From: Actinomycetes bacterium
Lineage (GTDB): Bacteria; Actinomycetota; Actinomycetes; Actinomycetales; Demequinaceae
Assembly (NCBI GenBank): GCA_023411615.1
Contig: JAEYOR010000063.1
Coordinates: 1-31,479, forward strand
Length of the DNA stretch: 31,479 nucleotides
Direction: 5' to 3'
Part shown: positions 23,076 to 29,040 of the stretch, piece by piece
Layout: every line of letters begins with the position of its first letter
How positions within the stretch are numbered: the stretch's first letter is position 1
Made by a program: the position numbers and the translations under genes
The notes under the pieces: model-generated
What the model was told of the DNA's origin: nothing
What the model saw: the letters and a program-made list of their open reading frames with translations, nothing else
Database searches by the model: none

Positions 23076-23720
23076 ATGTCTGCCCCACGCACGATCGCCC
23101 TGGTCGAGGACCATGCGCTCATCGCTATTGGGTTCAAGGACCTCGTCGAGTCAGCGCCTGATTTGCGCCTCGTTGGCATGGTCGAGTCGGTTGACGACCT
23201 TCCCGGTCTGGGCGAGTCAATCGACCTTGTTGTTCTCGACTTGCGGCTGAGCGACGGCTCAAAGCCCGAGGAGAATGTGGACGCCATCCACGCAATGGGC
23301 TCCCACGTCCTCATCTACACAGGAGCCGAGGACCGCCGGCTCATTCAGTCGGCCGCCCGCTCCGGCGCACTCGGCCTCATCCGCAAGTCCGTTGCGGCCG
23401 ACGTTCTGCTTGAGGCCGTGCGGACCGCGGCGGAAGGCCGTGAAGTCTTTGGCACCGACTGGGCGGCTGCAATCGATGCTGATGAGGTCCTCGCCGACGC
23501 CAAGCTGTCCGCGCGGGAACAAGAAGTGCTCAGCCTGTATGCATCAGGTGAGACTGCGGTATCGGTGGCGCAGACCACGGGACTTTCGCGTGAGACCGTC
23601 GCGGACTACGTGAGCCGGATTCGCCGCAAGTACGCGGAGGCCGGCAGGCCCGCGCATTCTCGCATCGACTTGTACAAACGCGCGCTCGAGGATGGAATCC
23701 TCGACGACCCCACGGCATGA
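23076..23720 (+). CDS. NarL/LuxR-type response regulator
   Basis: This 214-residue two-component regulator has an N-terminal receiver with acidic E11-D12, phospho-acceptor D55 in VVLDLRLSDG, a switch Thr in LIYTGAED and the conserved Lys in GLIRKS. The C-terminal GerE-type helix-turn-helix runs from KLSAREQEVLSLYASGETAVSVAQ through LSRETVADYVSRIRRKY. ATG 23076 has the Shine-Dalgarno GAGAGGG; the open frame to 22968 runs through the promoter and dyads and is rejected. Its TGA overlaps the histidine kinase ATG (ATGA, 23717-23720). Two dyad repeats upstream may be its own binding sites. Confidence 0.92.
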   Translation: MSAPRTIALVEDHALIAIGFKDLVESAPDLRLVGMVESVDDLPGLGESIDLVVLDLRLSDGSKPEENVDAIHAMGSHVLIYTGAEDRRLIQSAARSGALGLIRKSVAADVLLEAVRTAAEGREVFGTDWAAAIDADEVLADAKLSAREQEVLSLYASGETAVSVAQTTGLSRETVADYVSRIRRKYAEAGRPAHSRIDLYKRALEDGILDDPTA

Positions 23721-24925
23721 CCGCAGAGCTGACCGCGGTTGATCGGGTCAGCGAAGACACCGCTCGGGCGCGTCTCGAGCGGCTCCTCTACTCGTCGGTT
23801 GGCGCTGCCGCCGTCATCTACACGGCGGTTCTCTTCCCTGGCGTGGGCGGCATCGGCCACCAGATGCCGCAGTTGGCAACGTGGTACGCCCTCACCTTGG
23901 TCGCCGTCGCGATCGTGCTTCCTGCCGCGCTTGGCGCCCTCACGTGGTTTGTGCCGCGCCCTGTCATGCGTCGCATCGCCATCACAACAGCGCTCGTGTT
24001 TCTCGTCGGCATGGCGTTCTTCCCGCTCGGCCTGCGAGGCGAAGTCCTAGAACAGAACGCTACGCCGTGGTACCAAGGGATTCACGCGTTGCACGGGATG
24101 ATCCTGGCGACCGCTTGGCAAAGCAAGAGCATTTGGCTTTATGGCATCGGCCAAGGCATCGTCATCGGAACGGTGCAGGCTGTTGTACGCGAAGACGCGG
24201 CGAAGGCGGCGTTCCTCGACGGCGTCGGGTCTTTCGTTTTCATCGTGATCCTCATGGCGGCTGCGACGGGTGTGATCGGCGCGGCAGATCGACTGGACGC
24301 CGCCTCGCGCCAAGCGCGCGTGCAGGCGGCGCGCACCGCCGCGTCACGCACCCGCGAGCGCGAGGAGACGCGGATCAACGCAATGGTTCACGACGACATC
24401 ATGTCGGTGCTCCTCACCGCCGCGCGTGACAATCCGCCACCGTCCCTCGCTGATCAAGCGCGCGTGGCCATCGATGCAATCGAACATCTCGAGACTCGGG
24501 ATGCGACGACACGTGAGTACACCGTGGCGGAGGTGGTGCGCACTCTCGTGGAGATCGTTGCTCGCATCGCCCCGGCCTCCGAGGTCACCATCGCCACCGA
24601 AGCCGAGCTCGCCATCCCCGCGGAGGCGGTGACGGCGCTCAATGATGCGCTTGCCGAGGCACTGCGCAATAGCGTGCGCCATGCGGGCATCGACACAGAG
24701 GATGTGCCGCGGGCAGTTGAGATTGCCGCTCACCCGCTCGGACTGACCGTGGCCGTGCGTGACCGAGGGCGAGGTTTCAACATTCGATCCGTCGCATCCC
24801 GCCGCCTTGGCATTCGGCTCAGCATCATCGAGCGCATGGCGCTCGTCACCGGCGGCCATGCGGACGTGCACTCCCGCCCGGGGCTCGGCACCGACGTCAT
24901 CCTGCGATGGGAGCGTGGAGCATGA
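23717..24925 (+). CDS. Membrane sensor histidine kinase
   Basis: This 402-residue protein has about five to six N-terminal membrane helices (residues 25-195) with little outside sequence, then a cytoplasmic helix ending in REREETRINAMVHDDIMSVLLTAAR. H228 there is the likely phospho-acceptor, a HisKA_3-like H-box. The ATPase domain has the N-box ALNDALAEALRNSVRHA, the G1 box VAVRDRGRGFN and the G2 region GGHADVHSRPGLGTDVILRW. It is the cognate partner of the upstream regulator, to which it is coupled by ATGA, and it overlaps the next gene in the same way (24922-24925). The stimulus is unknown. Confidence 0.9.
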   Translation: MTAELTAVDRVSEDTARARLERLLYSSVGAAAVIYTAVLFPGVGGIGHQMPQLATWYALTLVAVAIVLPAALGALTWFVPRPVMRRIAITTALVFLVGMAFFPLGLRGEVLEQNATPWYQGIHALHGMILATAWQSKSIWLYGIGQGIVIGTVQAVVREDAAKAAFLDGVGSFVFIVILMAAATGVIGAADRLDAASRQARVQAARTAASRTREREETRINAMVHDDIMSVLLTAARDNPPPSLADQARVAIDAIEHLETRDATTREYTVAEVVRTLVEIVARIAPASEVTIATEAELAIPAEAVTALNDALAEALRNSVRHAGIDTEDVPRAVEIAAHPLGLTVAVRDRGRGFNIRSVASRRLGIRLSIIERMALVTGGHADVHSRPGLGTDVILRWERGA

Positions 24926-25974
24926 GCTCCCCATTGCCTTTCGGGGTCGATGCCTCGCAGCTGCTGCGGCTCACATCCGATCCCGCCCGCGTGGTCGTCG
25001 CGCTGTTTGTGTTTTCCAACTTCCTCTACGCATTCAGCACGCTCGACGAGGTGAAGGATCCGTTCCCCGTCTTGCTCGCCGTCGCGATTGTCAATGCCGC
25101 CGCAGTGCTGATCGTCCTCGACGCCCCTGACCCGTTCCCTCGGCTGTGGACGTGGGGCATCGTGGTGGCAGTGACAGCGTCGACCTTGCTTGTCGCCTTC
25201 CAGTTGCCCGACGTCGGACCTCCTGGCCGCGCCAGCTGGCACCTGGGCTCCAACACGTGGCTGCTCTTCTTCCTCGCACTGCGACGCCGGCCAGGCTTTG
25301 CTTGGCTCGGGTACGCATGCATGGCCGCCGGAACGTTGTTCTGGTCCATTTCTGTGGGCCGCGGGGCTGTGGACGGCGCGATGCTTCTCGACACTCACGC
25401 GGCCATCCTCTTTGTCGCCACCTTGTTCGAGCTGAACCTGCGGCGGACGGCACGTCAGATCAATGAATTCGACGAGCGCTCGGTGGTCTCGGCCGTGGAG
25501 GCCGCGGAGGGCGCCACCTCCGCTCAGATCCGCCAGCAGCGGGTGGTCGAATTGCGCTCCTCAGCTGTACCCCTGCTCAAGGAACTCGTCACCGTGGGGC
25601 CGCCAGCGGATATCGCGGGAAAGCGACGCTTTGCGACCGCCGAGGCCCTCTTGCGCGATGGCGTGCGCGGCAGGTCGCTTGTGAACCCAAGCATCGCGGA
25701 GGCGGCCACGGAAGCGCGAGCGCGAGGCGTGGATGTCACTTTGCTAGATGACCGCGGCGAAAGCTTGCCCAGCGGTGAGGCAATCAAGAGGATGTCCGAT
25801 CACGTTGTCGCGGTCCTTGACGCCGCGCACGATGGCGCCGTCACCGTGCGCTTGGCGCCGGCTGGCCGAGAGATCGCGGTCTCAATCGTGTCCTCGGACG
25901 GCACCGAAGTGCGTGAGCGCATCGACTTGGATGCGGAGGGCGAGCGAGTTGTCAGGTCGCAACCGACCTCGTGA
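24922..25974 (+). CDS. Kinase-like membrane protein of unknown function, third gene of the two-component operon
   Basis: I do not recognise this 350-residue protein as a named family. It has five to six hydrophobic helices (residues about 25-180), then a coiled linker (RQINEFDERSVVSAVEAAEGATSAQIRQQ) and a cytoplasmic domain. That domain ends with RMSDHVVAVLDAAHDGAVTVRLAPAGREIAVSIVSSDG, which resembles the strand-helix-strand layout of a histidine-kinase ATPase domain. However, it lacks the N-box asparagine, glycine-rich boxes and a phospho-accepting H-box. It may be a degenerate kinase that modulates the partner kinase. ATG 24922 has GGAG nearby and overlaps the kinase stop as ATGA; an in-frame ATG at 24907 is less likely. 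Confidence 0.7.
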   Translation: MSSPLPFGVDASQLLRLTSDPARVVVALFVFSNFLYAFSTLDEVKDPFPVLLAVAIVNAAAVLIVLDAPDPFPRLWTWGIVVAVTASTLLVAFQLPDVGPPGRASWHLGSNTWLLFFLALRRRPGFAWLGYACMAAGTLFWSISVGRGAVDGAMLLDTHAAILFVATLFELNLRRTARQINEFDERSVVSAVEAAEGATSAQIRQQRVVELRSSAVPLLKELVTVGPPADIAGKRRFATAEALLRDGVRGRSLVNPSIAEAATEARARGVDVTLLDDRGESLPSGEAIKRMSDHVVAVLDAAHDGAVTVRLAPAGREIAVSIVSSDGTEVRERIDLDAEGERVVRSQPTS

Positions 25975-25983
25975 AAGCAGAAA

Positions 25984-26008
25984 CCCCAGCCGGCTGGACC
26001 GACTGGGG
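25984..26008 (-). terminator. Terminator of the tRNA-Arg transcript
   Basis: Stem CCCCAG (25984-25989) with CTGGGG (26003-26008) and a 13-nt loop. On the minus strand it is followed by TTTCTGCTTT, a T-rich tail. It lies just behind the tRNA-Arg 3' end and the stop of the convergent gene. Confidence 0.65.
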
Positions 26009-26014
26009 CAGGTG

Positions 26015-26087
26015 CGCGCCCTGAGGGATTCGAACCCCCAACCTTCTGATCCGTAGTCAGATGCTCTATCCGTTGAGCTAAGGGCGC
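26015..26087 (-). tRNA. tRNA-Arg(ACG)
   Basis: A 73-nt cloverleaf with acceptor GCGCCCT/AGGGCGC, D-arm TAGCTCAACGGATAGAGCA, anticodon stem TCTGA/TCAGA around loop CTACGGA (anticodon ACG) and T-loop GGTTCGAATCC. The discriminator base is G. CCA is not encoded. It reads CGN arginine codons after A34 deamination. Confidence 0.96.
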
Positions 26088-26110
26088 ACGGCCACGAGGG
26101 CCGAGAAACG

Positions 26111-26116
26111 AGTATA
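26111..26116 (-). promoter_or_regulatory. -10 element of tRNA-Arg
   Basis: TATACT on the minus strand lies 23 nt ahead of the mature 5' end at 26087. No clear -35 is seen at 16-18 bp. Confidence 0.5.
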
Positions 26117-26147
26117 GCGGCTCGCTTGCGACGCGCCACACACTCAG

Positions 26148-26239
26148 CGGAGACGGGGGGATTTGAACCCACGGAGGGGGGTTAAGCCCCTCACGGTCTT
26201 AGCAGGACCGCGCACTAGGCCGGACTATGCGACGTCTCC
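26148..26239 (-). tRNA. tRNA-Ser(GCT)
   Basis: A 92-nt class II tRNA. The acceptor GGAGACG/CGTCTCC is intact, the anticodon loop is CTGCTAA (anticodon GCT) on a CGGTC/GACCG stem, and a long variable arm GAGGGGCTTAACCCCCCTC follows. The T-loop is GGTTCAAATCC and the discriminator is G. CCA is not encoded. It reads AGC and AGT codons. Confidence 0.96.
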
Positions 26240-26261
26240 ACGTACGTATGTACGGCCCACC

Positions 26262-26290
26262 ACAATACCGGGCCGACGCCGTCGAACCAA
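26262..26290 (-). promoter_or_regulatory. Promoter of tRNA-Ser(GCT)
   Basis: On the minus strand TTGGTT (26290-26285), a 17-bp spacer and TATTGT (26267-26262) lie 22 bp ahead of the tRNA 5' end. The rest of the gap to the peptide gene (to 26389) holds one hairpin and no gene. Confidence 0.6.
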
Positions 26291-26309
26291 CCACCCGCGA
26301 TGTCCAGCC

Positions 26310-26340
26310 GTGGGGCGCGGTCGCCGCAGCAGTGCCCCAC
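26310..26340 (-). terminator. GC-rich hairpin behind the Cys-rich peptide gene
   Basis: Outer stem GTGGGGC (26310-26316) with GCCCCAC (26334-26340), and an inner stem GCGG/CCGC. It lies 50 bp after the peptide stop codon on the minus strand and ahead of the tRNA-Ser promoter. No T run follows, so it is a possible factor-dependent stop or mRNA 3' protector. Confidence 0.45.
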
Positions 26341-26389
26341 TGGACGAAGAGCGGGTGATCAGGCCGCTCGACGCCCCTGTTGGTGCGCT

Positions 26390-26452
26390 TCAGCAGCAGC
26401 CTCCACCGCTGCAGCATCCACCGCTGCAACATCCATCCATGCACATCGTCAT
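26390..26452 (-). CDS. Tiny cysteine-rich peptide (20 aa, 7 Cys), possible metal-binding peptide
   Basis: This gene is too short for usual gene callers. ATG 26452 reads M-T-M-C-M-D-G, then CCSGGCCSGGG and a final CC before TGA at 26392-26390. Cysteines are at 4, 8, 9, 13, 14, 19 and 20; all other residues in the second half are Gly or Ser. The Shine-Dalgarno AAAGGAGGTGA is nearly a perfect complement of the 16S rRNA 3' end and is well spaced, the strongest in the window. The promoter TTGACA-N17-CAGGAT lies upstream and shares its -35 with the operator of the divergent ArsR-type gene. By analogy with small metallothioneins, metal or arsenite binding is the main guess. Alternatives are a Cys-sensing leader peptide or a tandem-repeat coincidence. 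No homologue is known to me. Confidence 0.6.
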   Translation of the reverse strand: MTMCMDGCCSGGCCSGGGCC

Positions 26453-26486
26453 CTCGTCACCTCCTTTCGATATATGTCGTAAGGAA

Positions 26487-26530
26487 ATCCTGGCCAACGA
26501 TTAGACAGATGTCAAATGATTAGCGATACT
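26487..26530. promoter_or_regulatory. Divergent overlapping promoters and shared operator of the peptide and ArsR-type genes
   Basis: Plus strand: TAGACA (26502-26507), a 17-bp spacer, GATACT (26525-26530), then 6 nt to ATG 26537. Minus strand: TTGACA (26515-26510), a 17-bp spacer, CAGGAT (26492-26487). Both -35 boxes lie in one dyad, TTAGACA-GA-TGTCAAA (26501-26516), with 6 of 7 arm positions symmetric. A dimeric ArsR-type repressor bound there would block both promoters. Confidence 0.65.
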
Positions 26531-26536
26531 CGTGTC

Positions 26537-26914
26537 ATGCCCAAAGCGCTACCGGTCATCGATGTCTCTGGCCCTGTGTGCTGCGCACCATTCGGCGCCG
26601 CCACGGCGGATCCGGAAGTTGACGCTCAGGAGATCGCGGCCCGGTTGCGGGCCCTCAGTGACGCCAACCGCGTTCGCATCGTGCAAGAGCTCTCATGTTG
26701 CGAGGGGCACCGCCTCACCACGAGCGATGTGGCGAGAACGCTCGATGTGTCAGAGGCGACCGCAAACCACCACCTCAAGCGCCTCGAGGCGGCTGGGATC
26801 GTCGCACCGCAGCGGGACGGACAGCGAGTCGATTACGTACTCAACATGGAATCCCTGCGGGCACTTGGCCGCGTCTTGCAGGTGTCGTGCGGATCGGGCG
26901 CTCACTGCTGCTAG
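26537..26914 (+). CDS. ArsR-family metalloregulator, As(III)-type cysteine pattern
   Basis: This 125-residue winged-helix repressor shows the ArsR core RLRALSDANRVRIVQELS, then TTSDVARTLDVSEATANHHLKRLEAAGIV (recognition helix) and the wing QRDGQRVDYVLN. Its N-terminus MPKALPVIDVSGPVCC puts cysteines at 15 and 16, and C55 lies in LSCCEGH. These are the same positions as the As(III) ligands C15, C16 and C55 of Corynebacterium glutamicum ArsR. Extra cysteines are C54 and a C-terminal SCGSGAHCC. ATG 26537 is fixed by GATACT 6 nt upstream; an upstream ATG at 26516 lies inside the promoter. No arsB, arsC or acr3 gene is nearby; its only apparent target besides itself is the divergent Cys-rich peptide gene. 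Confidence 0.88.
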   Translation: MPKALPVIDVSGPVCCAPFGAATADPEVDAQEIAARLRALSDANRVRIVQELSCCEGHRLTTSDVARTLDVSEATANHHLKRLEAAGIVAPQRDGQRVDYVLNMESLRALGRVLQVSCGSGAHCC

Positions 26915-26963
26915 GCCGAGCGTCGGCCCCTACGGCGGTGCCCGCGGCCCGCTGCACACGTGG

Positions 26964-27048
26964 CGGAGAGTGTGGGATTCGAACCCACGGTGGTTTTAGC
27001 CACAACGGTTTTCAAGACCGTCACCTTCGGCCGCTCGGTCAACTCTCC
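26964..27048 (-). tRNA. tRNA-Ser(TGA)
   Basis: An 85-nt class II tRNA with acceptor GGAGAGT/ACTCTCC, anticodon stem ACGGT/ACCGT around CTTGAAA (anticodon TGA), variable arm TGTGGCTAAAACCACC, T-loop GGTTCGAATCC and discriminator G. CCA is not encoded. It reads UCN codons. Its 5' end is 7 bp behind the stop of the PIN-domain gene on the same strand, so its promoter must lie within that gene or it is cut from a longer transcript. Confidence 0.96.
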
Positions 27049-27055
27049 TTGGCGC

Positions 27056-27487
27056 CTAAGACGCCGTCGAGCCATTGTGCCAGCCGGGAACCATGCCCGG
27101 TGTCACCACGCTCAGTTGGTACAACTCGGCTACCCGCGCGAGCTCAGCATCGTAGGTAGCGATGGCGTCAATCGCCGGATGGGTTACCGCAGCGCCAAGA
27201 TGAAGAGCCGCAAACGGCTTGAGCACGCTCGCGGCATGCGTCGAGACGCCCACGTTCTCATCGGAGAAACGGATCACCGGCACCTTTGCCTTGACCTGCT
27301 CGACGATCGCGAAGACCCGTGCCTTCTGCTCGCGGGGATACAACTCGGCCGCTTGGCGCAGCTCCGTGAAGCCAAGTTGTGTGGTCGCGATCTCGTTAAG
27401 GCGCGGCAACACCCATGTGTTCCACTCGTCGAAGTAGCGCACGTCCGGCAGGAACCGAACGAGCGCGGAGCCGTCGACATAGATCAC
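27056..27487 (-). CDS. PIN-domain protein, VapC-like, without visible antitoxin
   Basis: This 143-residue protein has the PIN ribonuclease fold. The acidic active-site candidates are D5 in IYVDGSALV, E42 in GFTELRQA, and D107 and D113 in HPAIDAIATYDAEL, followed by the terminal strand LSVVTPG. VapC toxins cleave tRNA or rRNA and are normally paired with a small upstream antitoxin gene. The 70 bp upstream here (27488-27557) hold only a hairpin and the cvnD end, so it may be an orphan. Start GTG 27487 has TACCCT 7 nt upstream, though GGGAG could also act as a close Shine-Dalgarno. It reads directly toward tRNA-Ser(TGA). Confidence 0.75.
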   Translation of the reverse strand: MIYVDGSALVRFLPDVRYFDEWNTWVLPRLNEIATTQLGFTELRQAAELYPREQKARVFAIVEQVKAKVPVIRFSDENVGVSTHAASVLKPFAALHLGAAVTHPAIDAIATYDAELARVAELYQLSVVTPGMVPGWHNGSTAS

Positions 27488-27494
27488 GGCTCCC

Positions 27495-27500
27495 AGGGTA
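27495..27500 (-). promoter_or_regulatory. Leaderless-type -10 of the PIN gene
   Basis: On the minus strand TACCCT is followed by 7 nt and GTG 27487. Confidence 0.4.
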
Positions 27501-27501
27501 A

Positions 27502-27527
27502 ACGTCTTCGGCCGCGACCGGAGACGT
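27502..27527 (-). terminator. Hairpin behind the conservon operon
   Basis: Stem ACGTCT (27502-27507) with AGACGT (27522-27527), extended inside by CGG/CCG. It lies 30 bp behind the cvnD stop on the minus strand, and TTTA follows. It abuts the -10 of the PIN gene. Confidence 0.45.
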
Positions 27528-27557
27528 CAGAGGGCTCTCACCGTGTAGAGAAGCCAA

Positions 27558-28157
27558 TCAGCCCTTGAGGCGCTTCATCGCAAGTTGCACAACCGCGATG
27601 AGTGCCTGCTTGGTAGCGGAGCGCTCCCGAGCATCGGTGTACATCATGGGCACTTCATCCGGCACGCCGAGAGCTTCGCGCACGTCTTCAAGCTTGTGAC
27701 GAGCAACGCCGTCAAAGCAGTTGACGCATACGACAAAGGGAATCCCCTTGCCTTCGAAGTAGTCAACGGCGGGGAAGCACTGGTCGAGGCGCTCGGTGTC
27801 GACAAGCACCACAGCTCCGATTGCGCCCCGGACCAAGTCGTCCCACATGAACAGGAAGCGGTCCTGGCCAGGCGTACCAAAGAGATAGAGCCACAAGGCG
27901 CCAGGAAGCGCGATTCGACCAAAGTCCATCGCCACTGTTGTGGTGGTCTTTCGGTCGGTCACTCCACCGGCGTCGTCAACGCCAACAGAGTGCTCAGTCA
28001 TCGCCGCCTCAGTGTTGAGGGGATCGATGTCCGAGATAGATCCGATGAAGGTGGTCTTGCCCACGGCGAAACCACCCGCAATCACGATCTTGACAACGGT
28101 AGGGGCCTGCGGCGTACCGCCTTCCGCTACCGCGGCATTAGAGGGCTGCGATGCCAT
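27558..28157 (-). CDS. cvnD: Conservon GTPase (CvnD-type)
   Basis: This 199-residue small GTP-binding protein is the last gene of a conservon, the actinobacterial cassette of sensor kinase, roadblock protein, DUF742 protein and GTPase. The P-loop is GGFAVGKTT (residues 29-37), the switch II equivalent is LFGTPGQDRF (near 85-95), and the guanine motif is degenerate as in this family (VVCVNCFDG). ATG 28157 has GGAG about 10 nt upstream and lies inside the end of cvnC, giving a 20-bp overlap; GTG 28166 in the same frame sits too close to the GGAG. Confidence 0.9.
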   Translation of the reverse strand: MASQPSNAAVAEGGTPQAPTVVKIVIAGGFAVGKTTFIGSISDIDPLNTEAAMTEHSVGVDDAGGVTDRKTTTTVAMDFGRIALPGALWLYLFGTPGQDRFLFMWDDLVRGAIGAVVLVDTERLDQCFPAVDYFEGKGIPFVVCVNCFDGVARHKLEDVREALGVPDEVPMMYTDARERSATKQALIAVVQLAMKRLKG

Positions 28158-28539
28158 CGAGGACACTCTCCAGGAGACTCAAGGACAGTCCGCCATCCGC
28201 GTCATGCGACGAAGCGTCGGCTGCCGTCCCACCGATGTGAATGGTGAGGTAATTTTCTTCAGCAAGATCCGTGACGAGCACGCGGACCACACCCAACGGA
28301 AGCCGGGTGTGGGCCGAAAGCTCGGCAACGGATTGATATTGACCCGCAGTGAGTTGCAGGATCATTTTCTTCTCGGGGGTGAGCCCCCGAGCGTCTCTAG
28401 CGGCGGGCGCCGACTCCACGAGTGCTTCCATCGGCAGGTCTTTGCTCGCGGCACTGACCCGCCCACCTGTCACGGCATACGGCCGGACTGTGTAGGCCTC
28501 CTCGTCCGCAGTCACCTGCGGGTCAAACGCATCCGTCAT
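28138..28539 (-). CDS. cvnC: Conservon DUF742 protein (CvnC-type)
   Basis: This 133-residue protein has the DUF742 winged-helix-like domain: EAYTVRPYAVTGGRV (residues 14-28), then LTPEKKMILQLTAGQYQSVAELSAHTRLPLGVVRVLVTDLAEENYLTIH. The family is specific to conservons and is thought to bind the GTPase or kinase partner. ATG 28539 is 11 nt behind the cvnB stop, with AAGGA in the gap. Its 3' end overlaps the start of cvnD by 20 bp. Confidence 0.9.
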   Translation of the reverse strand: MTDAFDPQVTADEEAYTVRPYAVTGGRVSAASKDLPMEALVESAPAARDARGLTPEKKMILQLTAGQYQSVAELSAHTRLPLGVVRVLVTDLAEENYLTIHIGGTAADASSHDADGGLSLSLLESVLDGIAAL

Positions 28540-28550
28540 AGCCCATGTCC

Positions 28551-28988
28551 TTAACGAGTAGGCCCGTCGGTGGGAAGGTTCTGACGCATCTCCGTGATGA
28601 GCTGAGGCGTCAAGGCGTTTTCGGTGCGCGACACGAGCAGGGTCATCTCATAACCGACGAGGCCGACGTCGCACGTCGAGTCAGCGGCAACGGCGAGCAC
28701 CGCGCCATTGTTGACGCTCATGAGGAACAGGAACAGCTCATCCATTTCGATGATGGACTGGCGTACCTCACCCGCGTTGAGTTGGCGCGCAGCACCGCGC
28801 GTCAACGACGCCATGCCGGACACCACAGCAGCGAGAGTGTCGCCTCCCGTGCGGTCGAGGTTCTTTGACATCGCCATGAGCAAGCCGTCTGCGCTGACGA
28901 CAAGCGTGTGGCGTGTGCCAGGCACCGTCTGGACAAAGTTGTCCAGGAGCCATCCAAAGTTGGTGGCCTCCGTACTGAGCGCGGTCAC
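28551..28988 (-). CDS. cvnB: Conservon roadblock/LC7 protein (CvnB-type)
   Basis: This 145-residue roadblock/LC7 protein starts FGWLLDNFVQTVPGTRHTLVVSADGLLMAMS and continues with LAAVVSGMASLTRGAARQL and MDELFLFLMSVNNGAVLAVAA, typical of MglB-like regulators of small GTPases. It probably acts on CvnD. Start GTG 28988 is preceded by AAGGAGG, a strong Shine-Dalgarno. It follows cvnA by 52 bp. Confidence 0.92.
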   Translation of the reverse strand: MTALSTEATNFGWLLDNFVQTVPGTRHTLVVSADGLLMAMSKNLDRTGGDTLAAVVSGMASLTRGAARQLNAGEVRQSIIEMDELFLFLMSVNNGAVLAVAADSTCDVGLVGYEMTLLVSRTENALTPQLITEMRQNLPTDGPTR

Positions 28989-29040
28989 TGGTCCTCCTTG
29001 ATCCTGTGGTGCCTTATGGTGACACCCTCCACTGTTGTCA

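Noticed and set aside
26390..26392. TGA of the Cys-rich peptide as a selenocysteine codon
   Set aside because: No SECIS-like hairpin directly behind it, and the reading beyond it is short and without features.
26199..26444. 81-residue minus-strand frame overlapping the Cys-rich peptide
   Set aside because: It runs through the tRNA-Ser promoter and into the tRNA, lacks its own Shine-Dalgarno at the right spacing, and looks like arbitrary composition.
26148..27048. Integrated phage or genomic island at the tRNA cluster
   Set aside because: No integrase, no duplicated tRNA 3' end and no att-like repeat is visible; only the small ArsR/peptide unit is present.
28551..28868. Plus-strand open frames across the conservon genes
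   Set aside because: They mirror cvnB and cvnC in GC-rich antisense frames and show no domain or ribosome-binding site.
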